Assembly: GCA_965243565.1 (NCBI GenBank)
Contig: OZ251571.1
Location: forward strand, 124,001 to 188,000
DNA length: 64,000 nucleotides
Source: CBDEVH01 sp965243565
Lineage (GTDB): Bacteria; Pseudomonadota; Gammaproteobacteria; Tethybacterales; Persebacteraceae
Direction: 5' to 3'
Shown here: piece after piece, positions 53,759 through 62,205 of the stretch
How positions within the stretch are numbered: the first letter of the stretch is position 1
Layout of the letters: each line of letters begins with the position of its first letter
Translations under genes and position numbers: made by a program
Notes under the pieces: generated by a model
Databases searched by the model: none
What the model saw: only the letters and a program-made list of their open reading frames with translations
What the model was told of the DNA's origin: nothing

Positions 53759-54392
53759 TGGTATCGTCTAGAGAAGAAATATTAGTCTCTAAAATGCCCT
53801 TTTTTATAATAGAGTTTTCGGCTATTTTAGTGTATCGATATAAAGTCATGGCAGGGGCGTTGCCGACAATAGCAAGTAGTTTGCCATTCATGGCAAGTTG
53901 GGTAAATAAAGCGGGGTTGACGTGTGGCACCGATCCTGTTAACACAATGATGTCGTAGGGGGCATTGTCGGGCAATCCTGTAATGCCATCAAGGCATCGA
54001 ACCTCAACATTGGTACAATAGTTACCCGCCAAATTTTTTGTTGCTTGTTTGGCTAGGGTTTTGCGAATTTCAAGGCTGATAACCGATGATGTTAATTGTC
54101 CCAATAAGGCGGCAAAATAACCGCTGCCACAACCAATATGCAACACCTTTTCATTCCCTTGCAAAGCCAATGTTTGTAGCATTCGTGCTTCGAGTTTGGG
54201 CTCAAGCATAGTTTGTCCTTCTGCGAGTGGCAGTGGAAAATCAGCGTAGGCGAGTTTGGTTTTATCGGTTGCAATAAAATTTTCTCGCAGTAAAACGTCG
54301 TTTCGGTACAGTGCTAGCACACGCTCGTCTAGTACATCCCACGTGCGGATTTGCTGTTCAATCATATTTTGCCGAGCCAATTCTAGAGACAT
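53733..54392 (-). CDS. Protein-L-isoaspartate O-methyltransferase-like protein
   Basis: 219 residues of the PCMT family, which repairs isoaspartyl residues in proteins. N-terminal MIEQQIRTWDVLDERVL (about 10-26) is the family opening; SAM loop VLHIGCGSGYFAALLGQL (about 85-102) and a D-x-I-V-L-T-G-S-V-P-H motif (about 146-156). Members encoded before tolC form a subgroup that differs from E. coli Pcm and may lack isoaspartyl activity. Confidence 0.82.
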   Translation of the reverse strand: MSLELARQNMIEQQIRTWDVLDERVLALYRNDVLLRENFIATDKTKLAYADFPLPLAEGQTMLEPKLEARMLQTLALQGNEKVLHIGCGSGYFAALLGQLTSSVISLEIRKTLAKQATKNLAGNYCTNVEVRCLDGITGLPDNAPYDIIVLTGSVPHVNPALFTQLAMNGKLLAIVGNAPAMTLYRYTKIAENSIIKKGILETNISSLDDTNADDPFQF

Positions 54393-54519
54393 AGTGATAT
54401 TATAAATTTATTATGGTGATATAACAACAAATTGACCATAAATTGAAAATAGATAGTAATAATTTTTATGAATATGAAGGGTCATTATAAAAATGTCCCT
54501 ATGTCTCTATTTGCCCTAT

Positions 54520-54606
54520 TGGTGCCGAAAAGAGGACTCGAACCTCCACAGGATTGCTCCTACTAGGACCTGAACCTAGCGCGTCTACCAATTCCGCCAT
54601 CTCGGC
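54520..54606 (-). tRNA. tRNA-Leu (anticodon CAG)
   Basis: 87 bases on the minus strand including the encoded CCA end. Acceptor stem GCCGAGA pairs with TTTCGGC, class II variable arm (TAGGAGCAATCCTG), T arm GGTTCGAGTCC. The anticodon loop reads TTCAGGT, so CAG, decoding CUG. Only one base, 54572, differs from the copy at 54694-54780. Confidence 0.95.
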
Positions 54607-54693
54607 ATGTTATGCGATATTGTACCTGTATTTTTGTTCGTAGAGTAGAGAGTAGAGGGGGTACTAGCATTACAAATGCGATTTTTATAACAA

Positions 54694-54780
54694 TGGTGCC
54701 GAAAAGAGGACTCGAACCTCCACAGGATTGCTCCTACTAGGACCTAAACCTAGCGCGTCTACCAATTCCGCCATCTCGGC
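54694..54780 (-). tRNA. tRNA-Leu (anticodon TAG)
   Basis: 87 bases on the minus strand with encoded CCA. Identical to the tRNA at 54520-54606 except base 54746, which changes the anticodon loop to TTTAGGT (anticodon TAG, reading CUN). Spacer and flanks of the two genes are unrelated. The spacer 54607-54693 contains nothing else recognisable. Confidence 0.95.
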
Positions 54781-54848
54781 AATAAGTATGTCATTCTACT
54801 CGCATTTGCAAGCGTATAATAACTATTCCCAAGTTGAAAATATAAAAA

Positions 54849-56246
54849 ATGTTCGAAATAGAAAAAAACAATACCGAGATTCCTCATGCTGTTGATGCAG
54901 AACGTGCTGTATTGGGCGCATTACTTCTTAATAATGACTTATTTGAAGAAATGGAAGAGGCACTAAAAGTCAATTGGTTGTACGATTCAAGGCATCGTGT
55001 GATTTATCAAGCCATGCTTGAATTAAAATCACAAGGGCATGTTGACCCACCGTTGTTGGCAAGAAAGCTAAAAGAAACAGGCGAAGCAAGCAAATGCGGT
55101 GGCAACGAATACATCGCCGAAATTGCCGATATTGGTGCCGCCCCTGCCAATGTCCCGACCTATGTTACTTTAATTCGCGAAATGGCATTTCGCCGTCAGA
55201 TACTCTCGGCGTTAAATGACAGTCTTAGCAAAGTCTATCATCCCGGCAAAGACACTCCCGAAGTGCTTTTGGACAATGTCGAATCAAGCATATCGACGGT
55301 TGGTGATGCCTTTATGCGAGGCTATGGTGGTTTTTGTGAAGCGAGCGATTTGGCAGGCGATTATTTTAAATTGATGGCGGAAATCGCCGCCAGTGGTGAC
55401 TACAGTGCGTTAAAAGGAATTTCTACGGGTTATCCGACATTTGACAGACTAACCGCGGGCTTGCACAAAGGCGAGCTCACTATTTTGGCAGGTCGTCCCG
55501 GTGCTGGTAAAACAGCCTTTGCATTAAACCTCGTACGCAACGTTGCCCGCCACAACGCCAAAACAGGCATTGTTTGTTTTAGTCTCGAAATGTCTTCAAA
55601 CCAATTGGTACAACGAATGATGGCGCATACTGGCGTTAATGTTCATCGCTTTCGCACTGGTGCAAAAATTGACGCCAATGAACTACAATTATTGGCTGCT
55701 GCTGCATCTGAACTTGGCGAAATGAATATTTTTATTGATGACAGCAGTATGTTGAGTATTTTAGATGCCCGTGTTCGTGCTCGTCGTGTTAAACGTGAGA
55801 TGAAACTACAAGGCGTAGATTTAGGGTTGATTATGGTGGATTATCTACAGCTAATGAATGCCAATATAGGAGAGCGTAATGAAACGCGAGCGCATGAGGT
55901 TGCTGTTATATCGCGTGGGTTAAAAGCCCTATCAAAAGAGTTAAACGTGCCCGTATTGGCATGTGCTCAGCTTAATCGTGGGGTTGAATCACGCACTGAA
56001 AAAACACCGCAGTTATCAGATTTGCGTGAATCAGGTGCCATTGAGCAAGATGCCGATGTAATTTTATTTTTACACTATGATAAAGAAAAAGATAAAACTC
56101 ACCCCGAAGAAGACAACTCCAATGTTAATCTCATTATCGGCAAACACCGAAACGGACCAACCGGTAGCGTATTACTTCGTTTTGATAAACAATATTCAAA
56201 ATTCACCGAAGTGGTTTCTGGGGCAGAAGCAGCATATTATGAGTAA
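54849..56246 (+). CDS. dnaB: Replicative DNA helicase DnaB
   Basis: Hexameric helicase of the replication fork, 465 residues. N-terminal collar domain (1-155), hinge, RecA-like motor with Walker A GRPGAGKTAFAL (about 215-226), LGLIMVDYLQLM (Walker B, about 328) and the SRGLKALSKELNVPVLACAQLNRGVESR (about 356-383) motif. A TATAAT at 54815-54820 is a possible -10. Divergent from the tRNA-Leu genes. Confidence 0.97.
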   Translation: MFEIEKNNTEIPHAVDAERAVLGALLLNNDLFEEMEEALKVNWLYDSRHRVIYQAMLELKSQGHVDPPLLARKLKETGEASKCGGNEYIAEIADIGAAPANVPTYVTLIREMAFRRQILSALNDSLSKVYHPGKDTPEVLLDNVESSISTVGDAFMRGYGGFCEASDLAGDYFKLMAEIAASGDYSALKGISTGYPTFDRLTAGLHKGELTILAGRPGAGKTAFALNLVRNVARHNAKTGIVCFSLEMSSNQLVQRMMAHTGVNVHRFRTGAKIDANELQLLAAAASELGEMNIFIDDSSMLSILDARVRARRVKREMKLQGVDLGLIMVDYLQLMNANIGERNETRAHEVAVISRGLKALSKELNVPVLACAQLNRGVESRTEKTPQLSDLRESGAIEQDADVILFLHYDKEKDKTHPEEDNSNVNLIIGKHRNGPTGSVLLRFDKQYSKFTEVVSGAEAAYYE

Positions 56247-56261
56247 TCACTCCACCTAATA

Positions 56262-56951
56262 ATGCCCACTGTTCGTCGTATCGTCATTGCTCCTTACTCG
56301 GCTTCTAGCATGTATAAATTGGTAGAAGACATTGATTCCTATCCGTCGTTTTTACCGTGGTGTCAGTCAGCGCAATGCGACAAAAATCAATCCATTCAAA
56401 CGGGCAAATTATCAATTTCCTATAAGGGCTTAAAAACCACTTTGGTCACACAAAATACGTATATGCCACCAAAATCCATTACCATGCAATTACAAGAAGG
56501 CCCCTTATCACAGTTAAATGGACATTGGCAATTTATCCCCATTGAAGATCACCGCTGTCGAGTAGAGTTAGAGCTAAGCTACGCGTTTAACAATATTATT
56601 ATGGAAAAATTATTTTCGCCATTATTTTCATACGTATTTGAACGCTTTGTTAATCATTTTATGGAGCGTGCTAAAGCGACATACGGGACTTCTGGCAAAG
56701 GCTATATAGCGATAGAAATTATCAATGTTACTGCCCTCAACTTAGAAATAGAGCCTTTAATCGTAGCAGAAAACAGCACGGTTGGGGCTGCTTTTCAGTT
56801 AAGCCAACACACCGCCTCCACCGCCTCTTTAAGTATTTATGGCACGCCTTGCACATTACAAACCGTGCTAAAAGATGGCGATCGCATTGAAATAAACACC
56901 GCTTTACTGATTCAGCCTAGAGAGCAGCGACGACAGCGAGCCAATCAATGA
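56262..56951 (+). CDS. RatA-RnfH (RatA-RatB) fusion protein
   Basis: 229 residues with two families fused in one frame. Residues 1-142 are a RatA/PasT START-like domain (VEDIDSYPSFLPWC; SQLNGHWQF; ERFVNHFMERA), a coenzyme-Q-binding or ribosome-associating toxin family. Residues about 147-229 are the ubiquitin-like RnfH/RatB domain ending in VLKDGDRIEINTALLIQPREQRRQR. In E. coli these are separate genes (ratA, ratB). No stop interrupts the join at about 142-148. ATGs: 15 bases after dnaB; stop overlaps smpB by 4 bases. Confidence 0.85.
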   Translation: MPTVRRIVIAPYSASSMYKLVEDIDSYPSFLPWCQSAQCDKNQSIQTGKLSISYKGLKTTLVTQNTYMPPKSITMQLQEGPLSQLNGHWQFIPIEDHRCRVELELSYAFNNIIMEKLFSPLFSYVFERFVNHFMERAKATYGTSGKGYIAIEIINVTALNLEIEPLIVAENSTVGAAFQLSQHTASTASLSIYGTPCTLQTVLKDGDRIEINTALLIQPREQRRQRANQ

Positions 56952-57400
56952 CTATATTGGTTAAAAACCGCCGTGCCCGCCACGACTACGAAATACTCGA
57001 AACCTATGAAGCAGGGCTGGTATTACAAGGGTGGGAGGTCAAATCATTACGTGCTGGTCGTGGACAATTACTAGACAGCCATGTGGTCTTATCAAAAGGC
57101 GAATTATTCTTACTCAATTCACACTTTACGCCGCTTGTATCAACGTCTAGTCATGTGCTTCCCAACCCTTCTCGTAGCCGCAAACTACTCATGCACAAAA
57201 AAGAATGTGAGCGTTTAATTGGCAAGATAAAAGAATCGGGCTTATCGGTAATTCCGTTGGATTTGCATTTATTACGTGGCAAGGTAAAAGTTAATATCGC
57301 CGTTGCTCGTGGTAAAAAACAGCACGACAAACGGCGGGACATTGAAGAACGAGACTGGAAAAGGCAGCAAGGCCGTCTATTGAAAAAGGGCTATCAATAG
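56948..57400 (+). CDS. smpB: SsrA-binding protein SmpB
   Basis: Partner of tmRNA in ribosome rescue, 150 residues. RRARHDYEILETYEAGLVLQGWEVKSLRAGR (8-38) and KRRDIEERDWKRQQGRLLKKG at the basic C-terminal tail are both intact. It overlaps the RatA-RnfH gene by 4 bases. tmRNA itself was not seen downstream. An AT-rich imperfect hairpin lies between its stop and convergent folE2. Confidence 0.97.
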   Translation: MTILVKNRRARHDYEILETYEAGLVLQGWEVKSLRAGRGQLLDSHVVLSKGELFLLNSHFTPLVSTSSHVLPNPSRSRKLLMHKKECERLIGKIKESGLSVIPLDLHLLRGKVKVNIAVARGKKQHDKRRDIEERDWKRQQGRLLKKGYQ

Positions 57401-57432
57401 ACGATAAAACCTATTTTTTAAAAATGAGGTAT

Positions 57433-58233
57433 TTAGATGATAATTAACTCTTGAGGAAAGCCGTCGCTTTCGATCATGCCATAAGCCGAATGGTTATGAA
57501 TCGATTCAAAATTTTCTGCTTCAACCCGAAAGAATCTAACATTTTCATGATTTTCTAACGAAACAGCGACATCGCGAACAATATCTTCAACAAACTTGGG
57601 GTTTTCATAGGCGCGTTCTGTAACCACTTGTTCATCTGTACGCTTTAACATAGAAAACAATTCACACGATGCCCCTGCTTCGGCGATTTTAATTAATTCT
57701 AAGGTATTTAATAAAGCATTATTTGTCGCTTCGACAGAAATCGTAACGTGAGAACGTTGATTATGTGCGCCATATTTTGAGATGGCTTTGGAACAAGGGC
57801 ATAAACTAGTGACTGGCACAACGACCTGCATAATTGAACGCGAACCGTCAATACTAGAATAACGGGTAGAAAAGGCGGCTTGGGCATCGAGAATACCGAT
57901 TTCACCTGATACAGGTGCTTTTTTTGTATAAAAACGTTTAAATTGTACTGCTAAAAACGCCTTATCAGAAGGCAAGTAATCAAGCATAAGTTTTGACAAT
58001 ACGCCAAATTGTGCAAAATCAAAATCAGTGGTATTGTTGTGTAAGAACCGAACCAAACGTGACATGTGTGTGCCACGGGTGTCGCTAGCAAGGCTGGTTT
58101 CTGCTATCCATTCGCCAACTGTTGGCAATGATTCATTGCCCTCAGAGTAAACCATAGGTAAGCACATCTTCCGAATACCGACACGATTTATATTTATGTT
58201 GCGGTCATCGTTTCCGCTTTGTATATCTTGCAT
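57433..58233 (-). CDS. folE2: GTP cyclohydrolase FolE2
   Basis: Type IB GTP cyclohydrolase making dihydroneopterin triphosphate for folate. 266 residues with the metal-binding Cys in TSLCPCSKAISKYGAHNQRSHV (about 142-163) and catalytic Glu region ENPKFVEDIVRDV (about 208). FolE2 does not depend on zinc as strictly as FolE1 and is often induced under zinc limitation (family knowledge). A palindrome lies in the spacer at 58446-58466. The ATG at 58233 has a 17-base upstream near-repeat that creates an out-of-frame ATG at 58250. Confidence 0.95.
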   Translation of the reverse strand: MQDIQSGNDDRNININRVGIRKMCLPMVYSEGNESLPTVGEWIAETSLASDTRGTHMSRLVRFLHNNTTDFDFAQFGVLSKLMLDYLPSDKAFLAVQFKRFYTKKAPVSGEIGILDAQAAFSTRYSSIDGSRSIMQVVVPVTSLCPCSKAISKYGAHNQRSHVTISVEATNNALLNTLELIKIAEAGASCELFSMLKRTDEQVVTERAYENPKFVEDIVRDVAVSLENHENVRFFRVEAENFESIHNHSAYGMIESDGFPQELIII

Positions 58234-58561
58234 ATATTTATATCTTGCATTAGTATAAAAAAGTCAGGCATTATAACCAATGCACTGACATATATCAATA
58301 GTATATAAGTAAAAACAGCAGAAAAACAGTTTTTTATATTATCCTCATTAAATAAAAAAAGTGAGAGCTGCAATAAAGAGAAAAAGCCAATTAATGCATA
58401 AAAAAACAATTGGTGGTAAAATAATGCAAATACAGGCAAAAATCAGGTAAATTAATCTAATTTACCTTGCGACAAATCTTTTGATGTTTGTTTGAAAAAT
58501 TATTTTGCATAAAAATACGTTAAAATGTATTAAAATGCCGCTAAATAGCAAGTGAGATATT
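58234..58561. other. folE2/accB intergenic region
   Basis: A 328-base AT-rich spacer between divergent folE2 and accB, expected to hold both promoters. Contents seen: a 17-base near-repeat at the folE2 start, a perfect 9-3-9 inverted repeat at 58446-58466, TTGAAA at 58492-58497, and two adjacent TTAAAAT boxes (58520-58526 and 58530-58536) upstream of accB. Neither has a well-spaced -35/-10 pair. A hydrophobic open frame at 58194-58439 (minus) overlaps the folE2 start and is judged non-coding. Confidence 0.5.
58446..58466. promoter_or_regulatory. Perfect 9-3-9 inverted repeat upstream of accB
   Basis: GGTAAATTA and TAATTTACC (exact complements) separated by ATC, about 95 bases before accB and 213 bases before folE2. 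Size and symmetry suit a repressor site. The regulator is unknown. Confidence 0.35.
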
Positions 58562-58999
58562 ATGGATTTACGAAAATTAAAAACACTACTCGATTTATTT
58601 GAGTCATCTAATTTACAGGAAATGGAATTTTGTGAAGGCGAAGAGCGAGTTAAACTAACCAAGCCATCTGCTGTTTCTGTTGCGCCTCAAGCCCTTATGA
58701 CTAACATGCCTGTTGCACAGTCTACAGATCAACAGACGTTACCACCAGAATCGTTAGAGCGAAGTGGGCAAATTGTAGAATCGCCAATGGTTGGCACATT
58801 TTATCGATCGTCATCACCCGAAAAACCGCCTTTTGTGCAAAAGGGAGACAAAGTAAGCAAAGGTCAAACGCTGTGCATTATTGAAGCGATGAAACTAATG
58901 AATGAGATTGCATCAACAGCCAACGGAACTGTTAAAGAGATATTAATCGAAAACGGAAATCCAATTGCTTATGGCACTCCATTATTTTTGATTGATTAA
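58562..58999 (+). CDS. accB: Biotin carboxyl carrier protein of acetyl-CoA carboxylase
   Basis: Carries the biotin of the acetyl-CoA carboxylase that makes malonyl-CoA for fatty acids. 145 residues: N-terminal LKTLLDLFESSNLQEMEF helix (7-24), a Pro/Ala/Gln linker (about 40-65), and the biotinyl domain with EAMKLMNEI (biotin Lys at about 111). AGTGAG sits before the ATG. Nine bases upstream of accC. Confidence 0.97.
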   Translation: MDLRKLKTLLDLFESSNLQEMEFCEGEERVKLTKPSAVSVAPQALMTNMPVAQSTDQQTLPPESLERSGQIVESPMVGTFYRSSSPEKPPFVQKGDKVSKGQTLCIIEAMKLMNEIASTANGTVKEILIENGNPIAYGTPLFLID

Positions 59000-59008
59000 T
59001 CAAAAGCA

Positions 59009-60349
59009 ATGTTTGACAAAATATTAATAGCCAACCGCGGTGAAATCGCATTGCGGATTCAACGCACTTGCCGTGAAATGGGTATTCAAACCGTAATGGT
59101 ACATTCCAAGGGCGACATCCATGCCAAGTATTTACGCCTTGCGGATGAATCTGTCTGTATTGGTGATTCTCCAGTTACGAAGAGTTATTTAAATGCGGTC
59201 TCTATTATTTCTGCTGCCGAATTAACGCAAGCACAAGCTATCCATCCCGGCTATGGCTTGCTTTCAGAAAACCCCGATTTTGCTGAGCAAGTCGTAAAAA
59301 GTGGTTTTGTTTTTATTGGTCCTACACCTGAAATTATCCGATTAATGGGCGATAAAATTGCGGCAAAAGTAGCTGCCAAAAAATATGGATTAAAAACCAT
59401 ACCCGGTTCTGAAGGAGCACTTCCAGAAAACTCCGATGAAGCTTTAGAAATTATTGCTGCCATTGACTACCCCATTGTTATTAAAGCGGCGGCGGGTGGT
59501 GGTGGTCGTGGTATGCGGGTTGTCTATAACGAAGGACAAGCCAAAAATGTATTACCAGTGCTTGCCATGGAAGCAAGAAGTGCTTTTGGCGATGGCACAC
59601 TCTATGCCGAAAAATTTTTAGCCAACCCTCGCCACATCGAAGTACAAGTTTTAGCCGATGGCGAACGGGCGGTTCATTTGGGTACGCGAGATTGTTCCCT
59701 ACAGCGTCGTCATCAAAAAATAATTGAAGAAGCCCCAGCACCCAACATTTCTCAAAAAAAATTAGATGCAGTGTGTAATACCTGTACCGTTGCTTGTAAA
59801 AAAATGCACTACACAGGGGCAGGTACTTTTGAGTTTTTATATGAAAACGGTGAATTTTATTTTATTGAAATGAATACTCGCCTACAAGTAGAACATCCTG
59901 TATCTGAAATGATTACCGGCATTGACATTGTGGCAGAACAAATAAAAATTGCAGCGGGGCAAAAATTATCATTTAACCAAAAAGACATCAAATTTACTGG
60001 CCATGCCATCGAATGTCGAGTAAATGCCGAAGACCCAGAAACATTTTTACCGTGTCCCGGCACTATTAACCTTTATCACCCACCGGGTGGCTTGGGTGTG
60101 AGAATCGACTCACATATTTATTCGGGCTATGAAATCCCACCGTTTTATGATTCACTCATTGCCAAATTAATAGTGTATGCTGGCGACAGAAAACAAGCCA
60201 TTGCTCGTACCAAAAGCGCGTTACAAGAATTTATAATATCTGGAATCTCAACCAACTTACCATTACACCAAAAAATGTTGCGTGACGAGGTATTTTTGAG
60301 TGGGAATATGAGTGTAAATTATCTTGAAAATAAGAAAAATTTATTCTAA
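59009..60349 (+). CDS. accC: Biotin carboxylase of acetyl-CoA carboxylase
   Basis: ATP-dependent carboxylation of the carrier biotin, 446 residues. ATP-grasp domain with KAAAGGGGRGMR (about 160-171), HPGYGLLSENPDFAE (about 79), EFLYENGEFYFIEMNTRLQVEHPVSE (about 275-300) and the closing ALQEFIISGISTNL. A short AT palindrome spans its stop and the convergent ubiA stop. Confidence 0.98.
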   Translation: MFDKILIANRGEIALRIQRTCREMGIQTVMVHSKGDIHAKYLRLADESVCIGDSPVTKSYLNAVSIISAAELTQAQAIHPGYGLLSENPDFAEQVVKSGFVFIGPTPEIIRLMGDKIAAKVAAKKYGLKTIPGSEGALPENSDEALEIIAAIDYPIVIKAAAGGGGRGMRVVYNEGQAKNVLPVLAMEARSAFGDGTLYAEKFLANPRHIEVQVLADGERAVHLGTRDCSLQRRHQKIIEEAPAPNISQKKLDAVCNTCTVACKKMHYTGAGTFEFLYENGEFYFIEMNTRLQVEHPVSEMITGIDIVAEQIKIAAGQKLSFNQKDIKFTGHAIECRVNAEDPETFLPCPGTINLYHPPGGLGVRIDSHIYSGYEIPPFYDSLIAKLIVYAGDRKQAIARTKSALQEFIISGISTNLPLHQKMLRDEVFLSGNMSVNYLENKKNLF

Positions 60350-60362
60350 AAACAATTGTTTT

Positions 60363-61220
60363 TTATGAATTAGCGGCAATAATACCCGCTAACACCATTA
60401 ATCCAAACCAGTGATTCGCCCGAAAAGCCGACAAACAAGCGATGGGATTACGCGTTTTGTATAGCCGCCAGTACTGAAGAGCGCACCATGTTGCACCCAA
60501 AAGAGCAACTTGGTAGGCAATGCCGTACAATAAAAACAAACCAATGCCAGACAGCATTAACAGGGCGGTAAAGTACAAGGTGCCAATCACGTGTACATCG
60601 TAGTCGCCAAACAATAAAGCGGTGCTATAAATTTTGCCATAGCGTGCATCATCTGCTTTGTCTGCCATGGCATAAAGCGTGTCATACGCCACAATCCAAA
60701 TAAAATTAGCACCATACAAAAGCCACGCTTCGAGTGAGGGGGTGCTATTGTGCAAGCTTGAATCGGCAACCAATATACCACAGCCGAACACCGCTCCCAA
60801 GACCAATTGAGGTGCGTAAAAAAAACGTTTGGTTAATGGATAAATAAAAATAAAAACAAAACCGAATAGGGCGATGATTTTTGCATAAAAAGGCAATGCC
60901 CATAACCACAATGCAAATGCGATTAGTGCAAAGAATATTGCCAAAACCCAAGCCTCTAGTAGTGATACTTTGCCAGCCGCTAAAGGGCGGTCTTTGGTAC
61001 GCCAAACATGACGGTCGATTTTATAATCGGCAATATCGTTAACAACGCAGCCCAATGCTCGAGTAACGACAACGCCAACTACAAAAACGGCTAGCCAATA
61101 CCAACCGGGAAAGCCATCTGCCGCTGCCCACAACCCCCATAGAGTTGGCCATAAAAGCAGTAACGTACCGATAGGTCGGTCAAAACGTGCCAATTGTAAA
61201 TAATTTAAGATGCGCCCCAT
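60363..61220 (-). CDS. ubiA: 4-hydroxybenzoate polyprenyltransferase
   Basis: Membrane prenyltransferase attaching the polyprenyl tail in ubiquinone synthesis. 285 residues, about eight helices. First Asp motif NDIADYKIDRHVWRTKDRPL (about 61-80) and second DTLYAMADKADD (about 179-190) bind Mg and prenyl pyrophosphate. Overlaps dusA by 16 bases. Works with UbiE and the UbiH-like enzyme encoded in the window. Confidence 0.96.
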   Translation of the reverse strand: MGRILNYLQLARFDRPIGTLLLLWPTLWGLWAAADGFPGWYWLAVFVVGVVVTRALGCVVNDIADYKIDRHVWRTKDRPLAAGKVSLLEAWVLAIFFALIAFALWLWALPFYAKIIALFGFVFIFIYPLTKRFFYAPQLVLGAVFGCGILVADSSLHNSTPSLEAWLLYGANFIWIVAYDTLYAMADKADDARYGKIYSTALLFGDYDVHVIGTLYFTALLMLSGIGLFLLYGIAYQVALLGATWCALQYWRLYKTRNPIACLSAFRANHWFGLMVLAGIIAANS

Positions 61221-62173
61221 TGTGCCTCACTTTTAATAGTATATTCCAATTGCTTTAGATCGCTCAAAGAATTAATAGACAATTGGCGATGATAATATTT
61301 GCGATTCGCCATGCCATGAAAAAGCCCGCCCGCTGCTGTTAATGCCCGTCGCCATTGCGATAAAGGCAGTTCACGCACATAGCATAGATAAGCCAAAAGC
61401 ACTTGTTGTCTTGACAAAGCTGGTTTATTAAAAAGGGAGGCATGAAGTTGTGCAAGCATATAAGGACGTTGACAAACAGCCCGTCCAACCATCACGCCAC
61501 TAAACTGTTTTGCGTATAAAGCAATGTCTTCAATAGACTGTAAGCCACCGTTTAGCACTATCGGCAGTGTTGGAAAATCTTTTTGTAATAGAGCAACCCG
61601 CGGATAATTAAGCGGCGGAACCGTTCTATTTTGTGACGGATTTAACCCTTTAAGCCATGCTCGTCTGGCATGGACAATAAGCGCATCAACTCCCGCTTGT
61701 TGCATAAGCGTGGTAAAGTCGTCCAACCCTTTGCCTTCATCCATATCATCAACCGCAATTCGGCATTTAACTGTAATCGGGATAGAGACGGCATTTTTAA
61801 TGTCATGAACCAACTCTGCCACCAGCGATGGCGTTGTCATTAGCACGGCACCAAACTGACCACTTTGTACGCGTGGGCTAGGGCAACCACAATTAATATT
61901 GATTTCGTCAAAACCCATTTGTTCGCCTACTTTTGCGGCTTGCGTCATGGTTATTGGGTGGTTGCCACCCAATTGCAGGGCAACGGCTTGTTGCTGTGGA
62001 GACAGTGTAAGGTATTTTTCTCTATTGCCACGGACAATGGCTTGTGCCATAATCATTTCGGTATATAGCAAGGCATTAGGACAAAGCAATTGCCATAAAT
62101 GCCGCGCATGGTTATGCGAATAACGCATCATAGGCGCAGTAGAAAAAAGGCGATTTAAATTTTTAGTTGCCAT
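61205..62173 (-). CDS. dusA: tRNA-dihydrouridine synthase A
   Basis: FMN enzyme reducing uridine in the D-loop of tRNA, 322 residues. N-terminal STAPMMRYSHNHARHLWQLL (11-30), catalytic Cys in INCGCPSPRVQSGQFGAVLM (about 93-112), HARRAWLKGLNP (about 167) and VLNGGLQSIED (about 205). The short length and HARRAWLKG identify DusA over DusB or DusC. Confidence 0.96.
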   Translation of the reverse strand: MATKNLNRLFSTAPMMRYSHNHARHLWQLLCPNALLYTEMIMAQAIVRGNREKYLTLSPQQQAVALQLGGNHPITMTQAAKVGEQMGFDEININCGCPSPRVQSGQFGAVLMTTPSLVAELVHDIKNAVSIPITVKCRIAVDDMDEGKGLDDFTTLMQQAGVDALIVHARRAWLKGLNPSQNRTVPPLNYPRVALLQKDFPTLPIVLNGGLQSIEDIALYAKQFSGVMVGRAVCQRPYMLAQLHASLFNKPALSRQQVLLAYLCYVRELPLSQWRRALTAAGGLFHGMANRKYYHRQLSINSLSDLKQLEYTIKSEAQWGAS

Positions 62174-62205
62174 CTATAAATAGCACAAACTATTTATAAC
62201 GACGA

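Noticed and set aside
54520..54780. Direct repeat pair with a spacer, like a two-repeat CRISPR
   Set aside because: The repeats are 87-base tRNA-Leu genes with CCA ends and a class II arm.
57410..57431. Terminator between smpB and folE2
   Set aside because: Imperfect, AT-only stem; stability too low to claim.
58194..58439. Open frame with hydrophobic residues overlapping the folE2 start
   Set aside because: It reads as low-complexity hydrophobic sequence, has no ribosome site and overlaps a strong folE2 start; it is better explained as AT-rich chance.
60348..60363. Terminator between accC and ubiA
   Set aside because: The AT-only palindrome with no G/C stem or loop is too weak to call.
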